64,000 nucleotides of DNA from Cymodocea nodosa (lineage: Eukaryota; Streptophyta; Magnoliopsida; Alismatales; Cymodoceaceae). The translations under genes were made by a program, and so were the position numbers. How positions within the stretch are numbered: the first letter of the stretch is position 1; every line of letters begins with the position of its first letter. Below are positions 22,952 to 35,700 of the stretch, piece by piece. The notes under the pieces are model-generated. The model had not been told where the DNA came from. It saw only the letters and a list, made by a program, of their open reading frames with translations, and did not search any database. The stretch is taken from contig CM072336.1 in the NCBI GenBank assembly GCA_036874045.1, positions 19,525,001-19,589,000 on the forward strand. Direction: 5' to 3'.

Positions 22952-25309
22952 ATGGCTATTGTGTCATTGGAACCACGGTGTGAAAGCACTTTTGTCAGAG
23001 ACCCTTTGCTGATGGAGCATCTAGAGAGAAGGAATGGGTATTCAGATGATCGTGATATACATGAGCATGTTATTGATATGTCAGGGGGAGCTGCTGCTGT
23101 ATCATCCACAATGTCTCATGATGCTCGACGTGATGGCATAGGTGAAGATCTTCCTTCAACCAGTGCACAAGCAGCTCGGATCCCTCAACCACCAACATCA
23201 GCATCTATAAACGGAGCCAATGTAAGAAGAGGAGAAAATTACATTCATCGTCACAGAAGTCCACTTAACTCTGGACTGTGGATATCTATTGAGACAATTG
23301 TAGTTATTAGCCAAATAGTTGCAGCTGTTGTTGTTTTATCATTGTCAAGACATGAAAAGCCAAAAACTCCACTATTTGAATGGGTGATATGTTATACCAT
23401 TGGATGTGTTGCTACACTTCCTCATCTTTATTGGCGCTATATCCATCGCAATAACCAAAGTGTGGAACTAGAGCCTACCCATGCACAGGAAGAGTCTTCT
23501 AACATGCTTGGAACTTCACATACTGCTGCTGCTACACTTCCTCAAGATCAAAACACAGAAAGCCAGCAGAATGCAGGGTCCACAGCAGAGAATAGGCAAA
23601 GCATACGAACCACTAATCCAAGGTGAGCTTCAAGAATGTTATTTTGGTGACTTCTGTGAGGTCCATACTTTTCTAATGTATGGCATGAATAATTCTGTTT
23701 TCAATTGTACATTTATATATTATTTTAAACGAAAATTTTCAGTCTGGACTCTACAATGGACTATCTCATTTTTAAACTAGATTTAGCTTATGTTTTTGAG
23801 AGATTCTTGGTGATGTGGCAAGCCACTTGGATATAAGTAAGTTATTCGAGACAGGTTCAAGATCACTAATTCTTGTTTCTTTCCTTTGCATATGACGTTG
23901 GTGAATTTAATGCTAGTATCTTTAAGGAACTATGGAAAGAATCAGAGTAGATACCCGTGAACCTGTGGTTTTCTCGTGTATATTTAGACTGCGTTACATC
24001 TGAAGTCATTTAGTTCTTATGCATCATCACATCCAAATTGAGTGTGAAACCTGCTCTCCCTTCTCGAAGGAAAATTGAAAAGCATGAAAGTCTGCCACCC
24101 ATCTGTTCTTTTGGTACACAGTCAAAACATCAACAAGACAGATGATCTTAGTTAGTTAGATAAGAGGATGGGTGGTGTTTCTAAATCTAAGTGCAATTTC
24201 CAATTTATGCATTCTTACTAATTTATTATTTCACTCTTGAAATTAGTGGAATGACTAGCTGGGCCCTATGATGGGATTGAGGCATTGATTGTTGTTAATT
24301 TTTTATTGAAATTAATGAAAATGGTCTTTTGTTAGGCTTGTTGCACTTGTGGATCACTTCAAGACAGCACTGGATTTTTTCTTCGCAGTTTGGTTTGTGG
24401 TTGGCAATATATGGGTTTTTGGTCGACGCTCTTCCCCTTCTGATGCACCCAACTTGTACAGGTAAGAACGGCAGGCAATGTATTCCGTCCATTTCTCTTA
24501 CCGTTACGTAAAAGCTGAAATATTTTTTTGCTTGAGCTCAGGTTGTGCATAGTTTTCCTTACATTCAGTTGTATTGGATATGCGATGCCGTTTATCCTGT
24601 GCGCAACAATCTGTTGTTGTTTGCCATGTATAATTTCCCTTTTGGGAATTAGAGAGGATATGAGTCAAACCAGAGGAGCTGCCTCTGAATTAATAAATGC
24701 CCTGCCCACCTACAAGTTCACGTCGAAGACAAAACAGAACGGAGAACCTGAATCAAATTCCGATGGTTCTGATGGAGGTGGGATTTTAGCTGCTGGTACC
24801 GAAAAGGAACGATTGGTGTCTGGTGAAGATGCGGTATTGCTTCATGCATTTATTTCAGTATGCAATCATTTTGAGTAACGGATAAAAAGATGGATATATT
24901 CTCTTCTTCTTCCCTTAATCCATTCTTCATCCCCACTTTTTTGGAAGGAGGATTTTTCCTTCTTCTTCTTCTTCTTCTTTTCACGAGCAATTAATTGCAT
25001 GAAGCGAGCGTCTATAAATTCTTTCAACAGCCCAGACACGTATCAGAGGCATGCTTGATTAATGCAGATTCTTTTCAATCTTGGGAACCCTTTCAGGTTT
25101 GCTGCATCTGCCTGGCGAGGTACGCGGACGACGACGCACTTCGTGAGCTGCCATGCGCTCATTATTTTCACATGGAATGTGTGGACAAATGGCTTAAGAT
25201 AAATGGGCTTTGCCCCTTGTGCAAGGCAAATGTGGGGGAAGCATCAGCATCAGCATCCGCATCCGCATCCGCATCCCGTTCAGGCTCCTTTCACGGTCAC
25301 CATGGCTAA
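22952..25309 (+). CDS. Membrane RING-H2 E3 ubiquitin ligase (At1g12760-like)
   Basis: Four coding exons (22952-23622, 24336-24461, 24542-24833, 25097-25309) join in frame to 433 residues. Family members are E3 ligases on endomembranes that pass ubiquitin from an E2 to substrates; the target here is unknown. The order is a hydrophilic Ser/Pro-rich N-terminus; four hydrophobic spans at about 109-131, 143-163, 234-252 and 266-300; a polar linker; then the RING-H2 finger at 365-405. The finger has the C-x2-C, C-x-H-x2-H-x2-C and C-x2-C ligands (CCICLARY, LPCAHYFHMECVDKW, CPLC). The GEDA|VCCIC join fits the family. The ATG at 22952 is the first in frame after a stop at 22901; a TTG at 22931 is unlikely as a start. 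An odd feature is the Ala-Ser tail just after the finger, encoded by GCATCM hexamers at 25241-25276. Confidence 0.92.
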
Positions 25310-25905
25310 CGATGGAACTGCCGAACTTGAAACATGAAAACATCATCACAACATATTATTCTTGGTTGTGAAGCCCATCCTCATTCATGTGTGATGTGTC
25401 TACTACTACCCCCCTCTACACGGGGAGAAAAAGTACTTTGGGACGTTGCCTCTTTGAAGGGAAAGAAGAGCCTCGCTATCATTGCTCGCTTGATTCTCAT
25501 CTGTAAATTATATATGTCATGACACCCTCCTACTGCCTTTTGCATGGTACAACGTACGTACTCCTGCCTTCTTCTTCTTCTTCTTCTTCGTTACAAGGAA
25601 GATCTCTCGGGAAGTGAGCGCCGCCTGCTGCCCTACGAAAGAGAGTTTTAAGAGGGGGACGAGAAAAAAAATCTTCGTGTTTTGTCTGGTGCTGGATGGT
25701 GGAAGGAGGGGGAGTCATCGTCCAAACATTCTCAACTACAACACTAAAATAAAACATGAGTTTTCTTTCTTTCAAACAGAACAATAATAGAGAAAACATT
25801 CTTGGTCTCATCAGCCAGAACAATTCTTTCTTATTACCAGCCCTTTTTGCTTCGTATTTGGCTTTCTGTAATAATATGATGGGTAATCCGTTTTACTGAT
25901 GCCTA

Positions 25906-25941
<36 letters not shown>

Positions 25942-27094
25942 AAGAGAGAGAAAGCACAGTAAATAAACGTACGATGGATGCTAATGCAATCACTAACTAG
26001 ATAGAGTCAGAATGGTTTAAGACGGTTTACCAAACCCTAAAAAAAAAATAATAAACACTTGTTACCTTGATTTAAATGGAACACTTATTATCTCGGAGCA
26101 CGTTTGTACAATGCAAGGAATGGAGCTCGTTTGGTACGAATTCCACGAACACAACCAACATCACACACGGCGACGGCGGCGCCACAAAATTATAGAGCAT
26201 CATATCAACACAACTTGCAAGGAGGGAGTATATTCATTAACTAGACCATTATCATGTACCAAGCATAACACACTTCACCGCATATTAACAAAGACAACAG
26301 CAATGTAATCTCCTCTTTTCTCCTTTTTCCTCAAACGTGGTAACAGACACGCCCGCCCCATTCCTCACATGCTTCAAAACCACAGAACGAAAACAACACC
26401 TGAAAACCTAACGGAACAACAAAGGCAAGAACAAGATGAATGGACTTCCCACAGGACCAATAATAATTTGGGAACTGCGCGTTGCTTGTGGCTTACCAAT
26501 TTCTGAACAAGACGATGCCACCTGTTCAGCTGCATATTGGTCTTGGTCGTAACATCGGACGCAGCGTGAGCAGGCGTTCAAATAGCTGCAGCGATGACCA
26601 ACAAATATTATCGCCACTAAAGTTCTTGAAATCTGAATAGCAATGATAGAGGAGAGCAATGCATGGTATTATACTACGGCAAACGGAAGCCAACATAAGC
26701 AAACAAATAATGCTACCAACTACTACATAGTGACATGGGAAGCATCCAACACTTTATTCCACCGTATGAATCACGCGGCTAGGCAAACTTTGTATGCTGT
26801 CAATTTTATCAGATATTTCCAAAACATATTTATAAAAAAAATTAATTCAAACAATAGAATGTGATCTAGAAATTGAGCAGTATCACAAAAAAGAATGCAC
26901 CTAGCGTATTTTAAGGCAGTTGGCAACCGAAAATGCTTCAGGATAAATGCCGCAAATCACGAACGTATTCGGAGTGGACCTGAAAAGACCAACTGAAAAT
27001 ATTAAAGCAATAATAAAATAAAACACAATTATTGGGTATAAGAGTGCCGACCTTAAGTCGCTTATTCTAATAAACTCAAGCTTATCTCAGACTT
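25310..27094. other. Convergent intergenic region between RING ligase and MLN51
   Basis: 3' UTRs of two genes facing each other. Contains a CTT run at about 25566-25589 and a TA dinucleotide run at about 25906-25938. No exon or RNA gene recognised; open frames here are short and without motifs. Confidence 0.5.
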
Positions 27095-30000
27095 TCACTG
27101 GCCAAAATTCATCTCTGAGTACCTATAGGATAGAATCAGATATATTAATTACCATAAAATAAAAAGGCAAGAAAAAAGAAAATGAAAACTATCGATTATA
27201 ACTTGCCTACGGGGCTTATTCTGTCGTTGGCCAAATTCATCATTTTCCGGCTCTGTTGAAAATATGGATAATTTGGATTTAGAAATAAACATAGCCATGC
27301 AGGTTTCCAACCCTAGGGCCTTTTGTAATAAAAATATCTTACCAGATCTTTGAGAATTTTTCCATGGATTAGCAGGTTTTTCCGTGCCCGTTTCTCTGCA
27401 GGATGACATCGAAGATGAGATTCTCTAAAAGGAAATTGTGAAAAGAAACCTGGTAGGATAGATAAGAATGCTTATGTAAAAAAATTAACAAATATCTACG
27501 TGAGCAGCCATACGAACAAAGGAGCTATTCTGGGTGACAACTAAAAACCTTAAAATCAATTGAATATTTATGATGTTTTCTTGCACGGTTAGACAAGTTT
27601 GATGTGTATATTCTCGTTCAATTGAACCAACAATGACAATGTTTGGCATTAAAAGCACAGTACAGATCACAAGCAATGAAAGGTTAGCAGATGGAACTAC
27701 TTAGTGGTAGTAGTTGAAGAGGTCTGTCCAGCAGGTCTAGAATTGTATCCACCATCAAAGGTAATATATGGTCCATAAGAAGCCCCTAAAGCCCCAGCAG
27801 CACCTGCCAGCATTGGTAACCTGAATAAAAATAAAAATAAATGCCACTGATCAATGGTCTGACAAAGTGAAACTTCCAATTAATTGGGCATTCAGTCTGT
27901 AACGAAATAAAATACAAGAAGCATCTAACGTGTTTTGACAAAACAATCTAATATCAAGCTGCGAGCGTGAAAACATTTGATGAAATCCTTGTTCTCATAT
28001 AGGAATGCAATGAATGATTTTGAAGACGGCCATCTAGAATAAGCATACCAAGCCATCTCAGAATTTCCAAATCCAAGCTGAGGCTGAGCAACATATCCTG
28101 GCAAAGCCATACCAACGGCTGGAACTCCAAGTCCACCATGAGGTTGACCACTGAACTGCATTACTATTATCATGAAAAGGAAAAATGTGAACATTCTTTG
28201 CAAAATTAAGAATTCAAAATGTATTTCCTGAAGTTTCTTTAACACAAACATTAATTCATCACTATTCAAACTGAAAAAAATAAGAAAAAATTATCAGCAC
28301 CTGGCAAAAGTGCTGGTGTACCAGGAAAATTTTGGTCACCATGGGCCAGTCCTAAAGTTCCATTGGCTCCAATAAATTGATTACCATTGTAAACAAATGG
28401 GCTTCGTCCACCACCTTGAGAACTTTTCTCTTTTCCAGCAGCAATAGCCTTAGAGCCATTTGAAGTTTCCAATTCCTCAACTTCAGAAGAATTTGACAAT
28501 TGGGCTTGAAGGTTGGAGGTAGCTGAAGTTCCACTACTAGCATATTGACCAGATTGTGGAGCTGAAGCTCGTGGAATGGATTGAACATGAGCTTGTGTAG
28601 GCCTTTGCTGGACAGGTGGAAGTTGAACTGGAGCTTGCATCCTCCTACCCTGATCGGACAAAGGGTTTTCCTGGTAGCTAAGTTGTCCCCCAGAAGTTGA
28701 ACCTCTTCCCTGAACCTTTAGTTGAGCAGATTGACTTGTTCCAAAAGTTGAAGAAGATGATCCAGAAGATTGCATCTGCATGTTAGTGACAGATTTTCCA
28801 GAGACACTAAGATGAGAGCTGTCAACAAGATGTTCCTGGCCAATATATTCAACAGGAGCTTTTCCTCTCAGTAGTGCATTGGACTGGGACGATGAATAAT
28901 TATTGTCCAAAATTGGTGATGAGACATTCCTACCAACATTTCCAGTTTGTGCCTCCCTATTTGGTACCATGGCAGGATCCTGAGTAGAGGAACCAGATGG
29001 ATAAAATGGCGGGGATGCTGAATTTAAGCTTGAAGAAAACACTTGTTTCTTAGGAATGACAGGCTCATATGGGACATTTGAAGTTTGTGAGGATTGTCGC
29101 CCAGCACTACCACCTGACACTAGTTCTTGTGATTTTCCAGATCTGGAGAGAAGGTCAAATAAAAGGTATATCGGTAATGCATATATCTGAAACTAAACAC
29201 TAAAGCATATCAAATGGAAAGCATATTATTGCTCACGGCTTGTTGTGGGTAGAAGTCATCTCTTTAATTTTGTGGCTGTTATTTGGCAGAGGCTCGTATC
29301 TTCTAGGACCTCTTCCCCTAACATTCTTGAGAGCACGATTTTGGGTTTGTTTTGCATTATAACCATTAACTATATCTAAATAAACTGGAGATCTGTCAGA
29401 TCGTTCATTTTGAGGTCTTGGACGATTCTCAGAAGCATGAGATCTACTACGACGTACATATCCTTGACCAGCACCTCGCCCCCATCCTCGACCCCTATAA
29501 CGACCCTTATACATCCTCCTCTGCTGAGGCCAAAAGAATAAAAAAGTTTTGCCAACATTGGTAGATGATAAAGACAATGCAATTCAAATATTAAAGTTGG
29601 CTATGCTGTCTACATATATGACAAAAAATTTCCCTTCATGAAGAAGATTGGAGAGAGGAAAACCTCGTTGTAGTGCGCATCTTGGAAGCTCATCTCTTCA
29701 AACCGATCATGCACCCATGCACGTTCATCCCTTGATTCCCACAATTTTTGTCCACCTAGAGTGCGCCTGAAGATAATGATATGCAAATAAAATAATAGGT
29801 GTCGGAACCAGAAACCCAAGCATGGGAAACAAGTCCAATGGACTGGTCGTTGCAATATATAAGAAAAAAATAATATCTGATAAATTTTTTGTCAAATGCA
29901 GATAATGCTAACAATAGGTACGAATACAAATATCACTAACAATTAATCCTACAAAATGGACATTCCCCACATAGCTTGGCAATGTAGACAAAGTACAACC

Positions 30001-31637
30001 ATGTTACATGTCAAGCTTCAAAAAGACTTCTTTAGATTAAAGAACATTTAAATTCAACGGTTCCTACTTAGCAAAACCTTTATAGACCATAAGATGCATT
30101 GTTTGAATCAAAGTTTTTAAGGTGAGTGCCTATGTTTGAATCAAGACCTCCATTTTTTGTTTTTTAACCTTTCAGTTAAATGCTCCACTTTTATTCTATA
30201 AGCCATTTTCGTTATTTTCATATGTTGGTTAGTCTAATTTCATATTTTACGTTTTTGTTTAATTGAGACTAATAACTTAAATCTTATTAATTTTTTCTCT
30301 TTTAGATGGTAAAATGTTATTGATGTGTGTTTATTTTGATGTTAGGATGTTATTTTGATACACATTTGAATGTTAGTTAGTTGTTACTTGAGTTGAAAAT
30401 AAATATATAAAGACAGTACAAATAACAATAATAATAACAACAACAACAATAATAATATCAGAAATATAAATTTTTTAATTTTTAATTGAAACCTCGGTGT
30501 TGACTAGGTACCCAAGTGTCCATGCTTACCACCTGAGCACCTTGGTGCCTTAATGAGTATGGTATCTAACAATATCCATGTTTCATGGATGAAATTGTAA
30601 TTCGAAGTTTTCCAAAAATGAATAGACGCTATTGAAAAGGACACGTGGATTTATTTATGCCAATGATATACAGCTTATATCTAGAGAATCTGTCTAAGAA
30701 CATCATTATTAAAGACAGAAAGGTCAAAGAATATATTAAAGTAAGCGGCATTGCACCCCTAAACAAGCCTTCAATCGAACTATGACTTTGTGAATAACAA
30801 CTAGACTCGAGTATCACCAATTAATATGAACTACAAGTTCGTCATCCGTGCTTGTTAGAATGCGTAAGCTTTGGGAAAATTTCATCAAATCTTACGAAAA
30901 TAAAGACCTCTAACATACAAGTAATTTCCAAAGGCACGATAACCAACTTTACAAATAACACGAGTGCAGAAGCTACCACTTTGCGGGTAAAGATTTCAAA
31001 TTTAGGGGGAAAAGATATTTTTTAACAGTCTTGCGCAGTTGAGCACTAAACTAAAATCCAGAAAACACGGTACTTTCAGATAATACCGTCAAAATGAAGC
31101 AAGCAGAATTCACCTGTGTCGTCCGCCTCGTCTCTCTCTGAACCTATCATCATGCATGTAAAAAGCTCCAGCCGTCGGCACCGCATAGGGCTCATTCTCC
31201 TTCTTCTCCACTTCCCCTTCCTTCCCATCTCCATAATTCCTTTTCTCCTCCCCATTCTCTCCCTCCCCCCTTACCCTATCCTCTTCCTCAAACCCCCCCT
31301 CCTGCTCCTCGTCCTCCTCCTCCTCCTCCCGTTCAACCACCCCCTTTCCTTCCTCATACCCCTGCCCTCCCTCGTACTCCTCATCCTCTAACAAATCATC
31401 CTCCTCTTCCACGTCTTCAACCTCCTCTTCTTCATACGCAGGCGCCCCTCCCTGACCGTCCGAATCCCCATCGAACCCCACACCCGCTCCTCTCCTGGAA
31501 GTCCTCTCCTCTCTCCCTTCCCCCTCCTCGTCGTCGCTCGCCTCCCTCCTCCGCATCGCCGAGGGCAGCAGCGAGTCGTCGGGATCGCTCTCGTACTCCG
31601 GCTCTTGCGGCGCCTCCCCTCCTCCCTCCATAGCCAT
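27095..31637 (-). CDS. MLN51/CASC3 (Barentsz) exon junction complex protein
   Basis: Homologue of MLN51/CASC3/Barentsz, the exon junction complex component that binds eIF4A3 and RNA. Coding exons in transcript order: 31637-31114, 29766-29664, 29520-29237, 29142-28301, 28163-28049, 27820-27701, 27422-27343, 27252-27207, 27122-27095 (TGA); 713 residues, all in phase. Residues about 1-150 are very acidic (EYESDPDD, then Glu-rich runs). The Btz/SELOR core spans exons 1-3 (VPTAGAFYMHDDRF, LGGQKLWESRDERAWVHDRF). An Arg/Gly segment follows (YKGRYRGRGWGRGAGQGYVR), then a long Ser/Gln/Pro-rich low-complexity part. The conserved C-terminus is GGLGVPAVGMALPGYVAQPQ, MLAGAAGALGASYGPY and RQNKPRRYSEMNFGQ. 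The start is the first of two nearby ATGs (MAMEGG). Oddities: a GC-AG intron after exon 8, a CAGCAG acceptor at exon 3, a stop codon overlapping the exon-6 donor, and last exons of only 46 and 28 bases. The last four exons are less certain than the rest. Confidence 0.9.
29767..31113 (-). other. First intron of MLN51
   Basis: 1.35-kb intron with GT-AG borders. Contains AT-rich sequence and a short CAA/AAT-rich simple stretch near 30415-30460. Nothing gene-like recognised. Confidence 0.6.
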
Positions 31638-32756
31638 GATCAACGACGGATCTGCCGGCGTCCACACGTGTCCGGCGTCGATTTCGGGTCTCGACGGAGA
31701 GATCGAGCGGAAGATCTGGAATTCTTTAGGGTTTGGGGATTTCGAAGCGAGAAGAAGATAGAGGATGCGTTCGGTTCGGCAAGGGACTATTATTTATATT
31801 TCATGTGTGTCCCACCAGGAGTTCGATGACATGGCCTTCTTCCCTTCCCCAATTTTAGAAGAGGAGATATTTTTAAAAAAAAATGTTTTTGATTATCGAT
31901 AGATTTAAAAATATTGTAAATTATATATATAGTTTGAGTTACAAAAGTCTGTGGTAATTAATATTCTAAATTTTATATAAAATATATTTAAAAAAAACAA
32001 CAACAACAACAGCAATAAAGTTGTCCATGATCACTCGATTCATTTTTATTCAGAAATATCAAAAATCACATAATCGTTCTATCATTCGTATTCACAAATA
32101 TCATAATAAATCACATAATTCCTATTTATCATCTATAAATGCTATGAATGGCAATCCACTCTTTCACTAATTAGATACATTACTGTTATTATTATTATTA
32201 ACATATAATAGCTGGTCACATGCATACGCTCCGAACCACCTCTCTACACCATCTGATCTTCCAAATCAATCAATATGGCCTGAGGCACACATATACACTT
32301 GCACAAGGATTATTTGAAGAGCACCATGAAATGCGTGCACGTGGAGCAAAGCCCATCATCCTAAAGAAAAAGATGATTTGCATCCAAACTCTCATAATTG
32401 CGGCAAGTAGAGATTAACGAGCAAAGGAACGTCGATAACCACTGAACAACTTCAACGAATGAGGATAATAGTGTGTAGGCAATACGTGTTCGGATTAGCT
32501 TCCTATTGAATCTTTGTATCACGTCTCTCTATCATTCTTAGGCTTCTCTTACACATAATAAATCGTAAATAGCTCCCCCGTCAAAAACGTATCACTTTGC
32601 TGGATAACAAATGTTAAATCAAAAACAAAAAATGACAGGTTAAGACCAAGATGTGAAGGGTTGGGCTTGGGGCTGTAATCAATGGTACATACAGCAGCAT
32701 AAACCAGGTTGGCCACACCCCTCCACCAAGATTCAGCACTTGCCAATACGATTCAC
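31638..32756. other. MLN51 promoter/leader and beta'-COP 3' UTR
   Basis: About 1.1 kb between two genes transcribed in the same direction. 31638-31800 is likely the MLN51 5' leader: higher GC, directly upstream of the ATG. 31860-32200 is AT-rich. The beta'-COP 3' UTR lies left of 32757. No clear TATA box or other gene seen. Confidence 0.5.
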
Positions 32757-35700
32757 TTAAGCTCCTCCTGGACTTCTACCATCGTTTGCAATCCAATCTT
32801 CTTCGCCCTCGTTTCCATTCACAAGCACGGCACCATCAGAAGAGTCATCAGCGTCATTTTCAACACCCTCTTCTTGACCTTTTTCTCCATTCTCTTTCAT
32901 CACCTGCAAAGGCATTCGTTGATCAGGTAGCCGCTTGAGTTGACGAGAACAATGTCATCATGCAATCGTAAACCTTGCGATGGTAATCAGAAAAGAATAA
33001 CATGAAACTCGTAATTTAGTTGTGGGTTTGACAAATACAAGGCTTCACACAATGCAGATGTGCTTTTCAATTATTGAATATAATTCTGGCCTTCAACCTT
33101 TCTGTAAGGCAAAAGCAAGAATAGCAAAAGTAACTCTAATAATATTAGTTAAAAAAAGGAAATCGAACAATATATGCCCATACCTCATGGGAACGATAGC
33201 CTGTAACATCGTCTTCAAGTGGCCCTTCCGGCTCACCCACCTGCATGTTTTTAAAAGCTTCGATGAGGCTGATACTTGATTTTTCTGCATGGCTCAAGTA
33301 TTCAGCAGCAGAAGGATATTGTTGCCTGTTCCACAAAGCAAAAAACACATGACCAAGTACATCAACATGCAACGAACCTAGTGACGTAAAAGATAACATA
33401 GAAAGGAAAAAGGGGGAATTCCACACCTATTCATTGAAATATTAGACTCAACTTCGAGAGCAACTTGCCAATCCTCAAATAAATTAGGATACTCTGAAGG
33501 ATCTGCCAAAGACTCGGCTGCTTTTGGGTTCACCTATATACAGTTGGGCATCGTAAGGCATTACATATATTTCTTTCCTTTTATGGTAGTCTGGTGTCAA
33601 AGAATAATAGAACCGATGTAGATGATCCAAGCATATACCCTATTAGTCATGTACACGTGTACAATTTTTTTTTTTTTGAGAATACACAAGTACAAATTTG
33701 GATATCTAGCATGCTTCTGAACCACAATGAGAATGAAAAAAGTGAACCTTCTTGAGATCCTTTCTCCAGATTGCCACAATTTCAGATACTTTGCTAGGAA
33801 GATATGATCGAGCCATCAAAGCAGCTTCAGGTATGCGGTTACTACGATGAGCAATGATTGTGTATATAAATATATATTTTGCACAAATAGGAAAGTTAGA
33901 AACAAGGGATTAATTGTTACCTTTCAATCAAAAGCTGTAGGCAATCCTCCAATTTCCCTAACATGAAGAGACACAGGAATGCAACATTGTTTTTCCCTTG
34001 CTCCTTGGCAAGAGATGCAAGTTTTAAAACTCCTTCAGCATCTCCAAGAGAAGAATATAGAAGCAATAAGCCACTCAAATCGGTGGCTTTCCATAAACAA
34101 TCTATGGCCATTTCTAACTGCAATAAACGCAAAGCAAATTGAAAATAGAAACCCAAGATATTTAGTTAACAAATTGAATAGAGAAAAAGTCCTTAGAATT
34201 TTTCTTGGGTCAAGTCATTCCATCATAATAAAAGTAGATAACACAATTAGTCTTCACTCTAATTTCAGGGTAAGAGACCTAAATTTGAACCCATGTAAAA
34301 AAATATATCGTTATCAAATAAAACTCAACTCATAAACTTTGCATACATCAAAATGAGTAACCACAAATCACGAATACCCAGAAAATAAATGCAATGCTTC
34401 TGTAAGCTGTAAAGAATTGGACAAGAATGATATCATTTGTTGAATCTGTTGACGTACCATGCCACTTGACATAGCCAATTCTCCCAACTGCTTCCACTTT
34501 GACTCACTTTGCACTTCAGTTGCAATTTCCTGCACAGCAATCATGTCAACACCAGAGATATGTTTAAATTATAAGATGATAATAACTATCAGAATATACC
34601 AATATATTTCATACAAAGGCGTACCTGTGCAATTTCTAGTCTTCCAAGTTGTATAGCAAGATCAAACCTATAATTTGGATCTTTAGCAACTTCCAATGCA
34701 TCCTCCAGCATTCCCCGAGATTCCAAGAAATGAGCCACACTGAAATATGATAAAGCACCATGCTAAGCAAAATTAAATGAAATTTCCCTTAAAGACAGGA
34801 AAAATAAATCATAGAACATTTATATAGGGAATAGATCATTTCATTATGGAACAATAAAGAACATTTCTTATGCAGAGGCTGGACAGTTTTGGGCGTCCTC
34901 TACAAAACCAGGATGATTATGTTCAACGGAAATAATATACAAATGGCAATTTGTCTGTGAAATCCCCATATAAAATCCAACGTTGTAGGGAAAGTTAAGG
35001 CTTAATAGAAGCCCCATATTTGAAAATCCAAGGCACCCCATCTTTGAATGGAAATTGACGTAAGGATTTGAGTATTTGGTGAAGAATGTAAGTCAATATT
35101 ACATGTATTTTTCATATGCTCAGACATCCCTGGATGGTGGAAAGGGATTGGACTGAGTGATGTGCCTCTCAATGTGTGAATTTTGGGAAAAATGTCTTGA
35201 ACCATTGGTTAAGGAATTAACACTGTTACATGGCATGTGCTGCCAATAGCCATATGGTGAAATAGAAGGAAGGAGCAACAGCATCTGTTGTGCTCCGTCT
35301 AAAAGTCAATATTGGAGCCTTGGAGGATGTCCTATTGGTGATCAGCTAAAGGAGAATTGGAGATTAAAGAACCCTTGATCTACATCTTTCGTTGAGGGCT
35401 CATTTGCAGGTTTAGACCATTTCATTTTATTTGTAATTACTGTTAAGCTCAGGCTCCTACAAACCACTTTTCCTTTTTTGTATCTCTTCTTCACTGTTAT
35501 CTGTTTGTACCATTATCTTTTATTCTCTCCTACGAATGGAATGATCTGCATCATTTTTCAAAAAAATAATAATAAAGAACCAAACTATATTATCAAATTG
35601 GTAGCTAAGACTAGGTGCTCAAGCCAAATGGTTTTCAATTTCGATCATACAATGTTATATGAGTGTCAAATAGAAGGTAACAAATCTTACATCAAAGACA

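Noticed and set aside
27697-27699. TAG as the sole end of MLN51
   Set aside because: Three further in-phase exons follow, ending in the conserved RRYSEMNFGQ, so the main product most likely continues. Kept as a possible isoform.
31116-31391. 91-codon plus-strand frame rich in Leu and Pro
   Set aside because: Antisense shadow of the Glu-rich first exon of MLN51.
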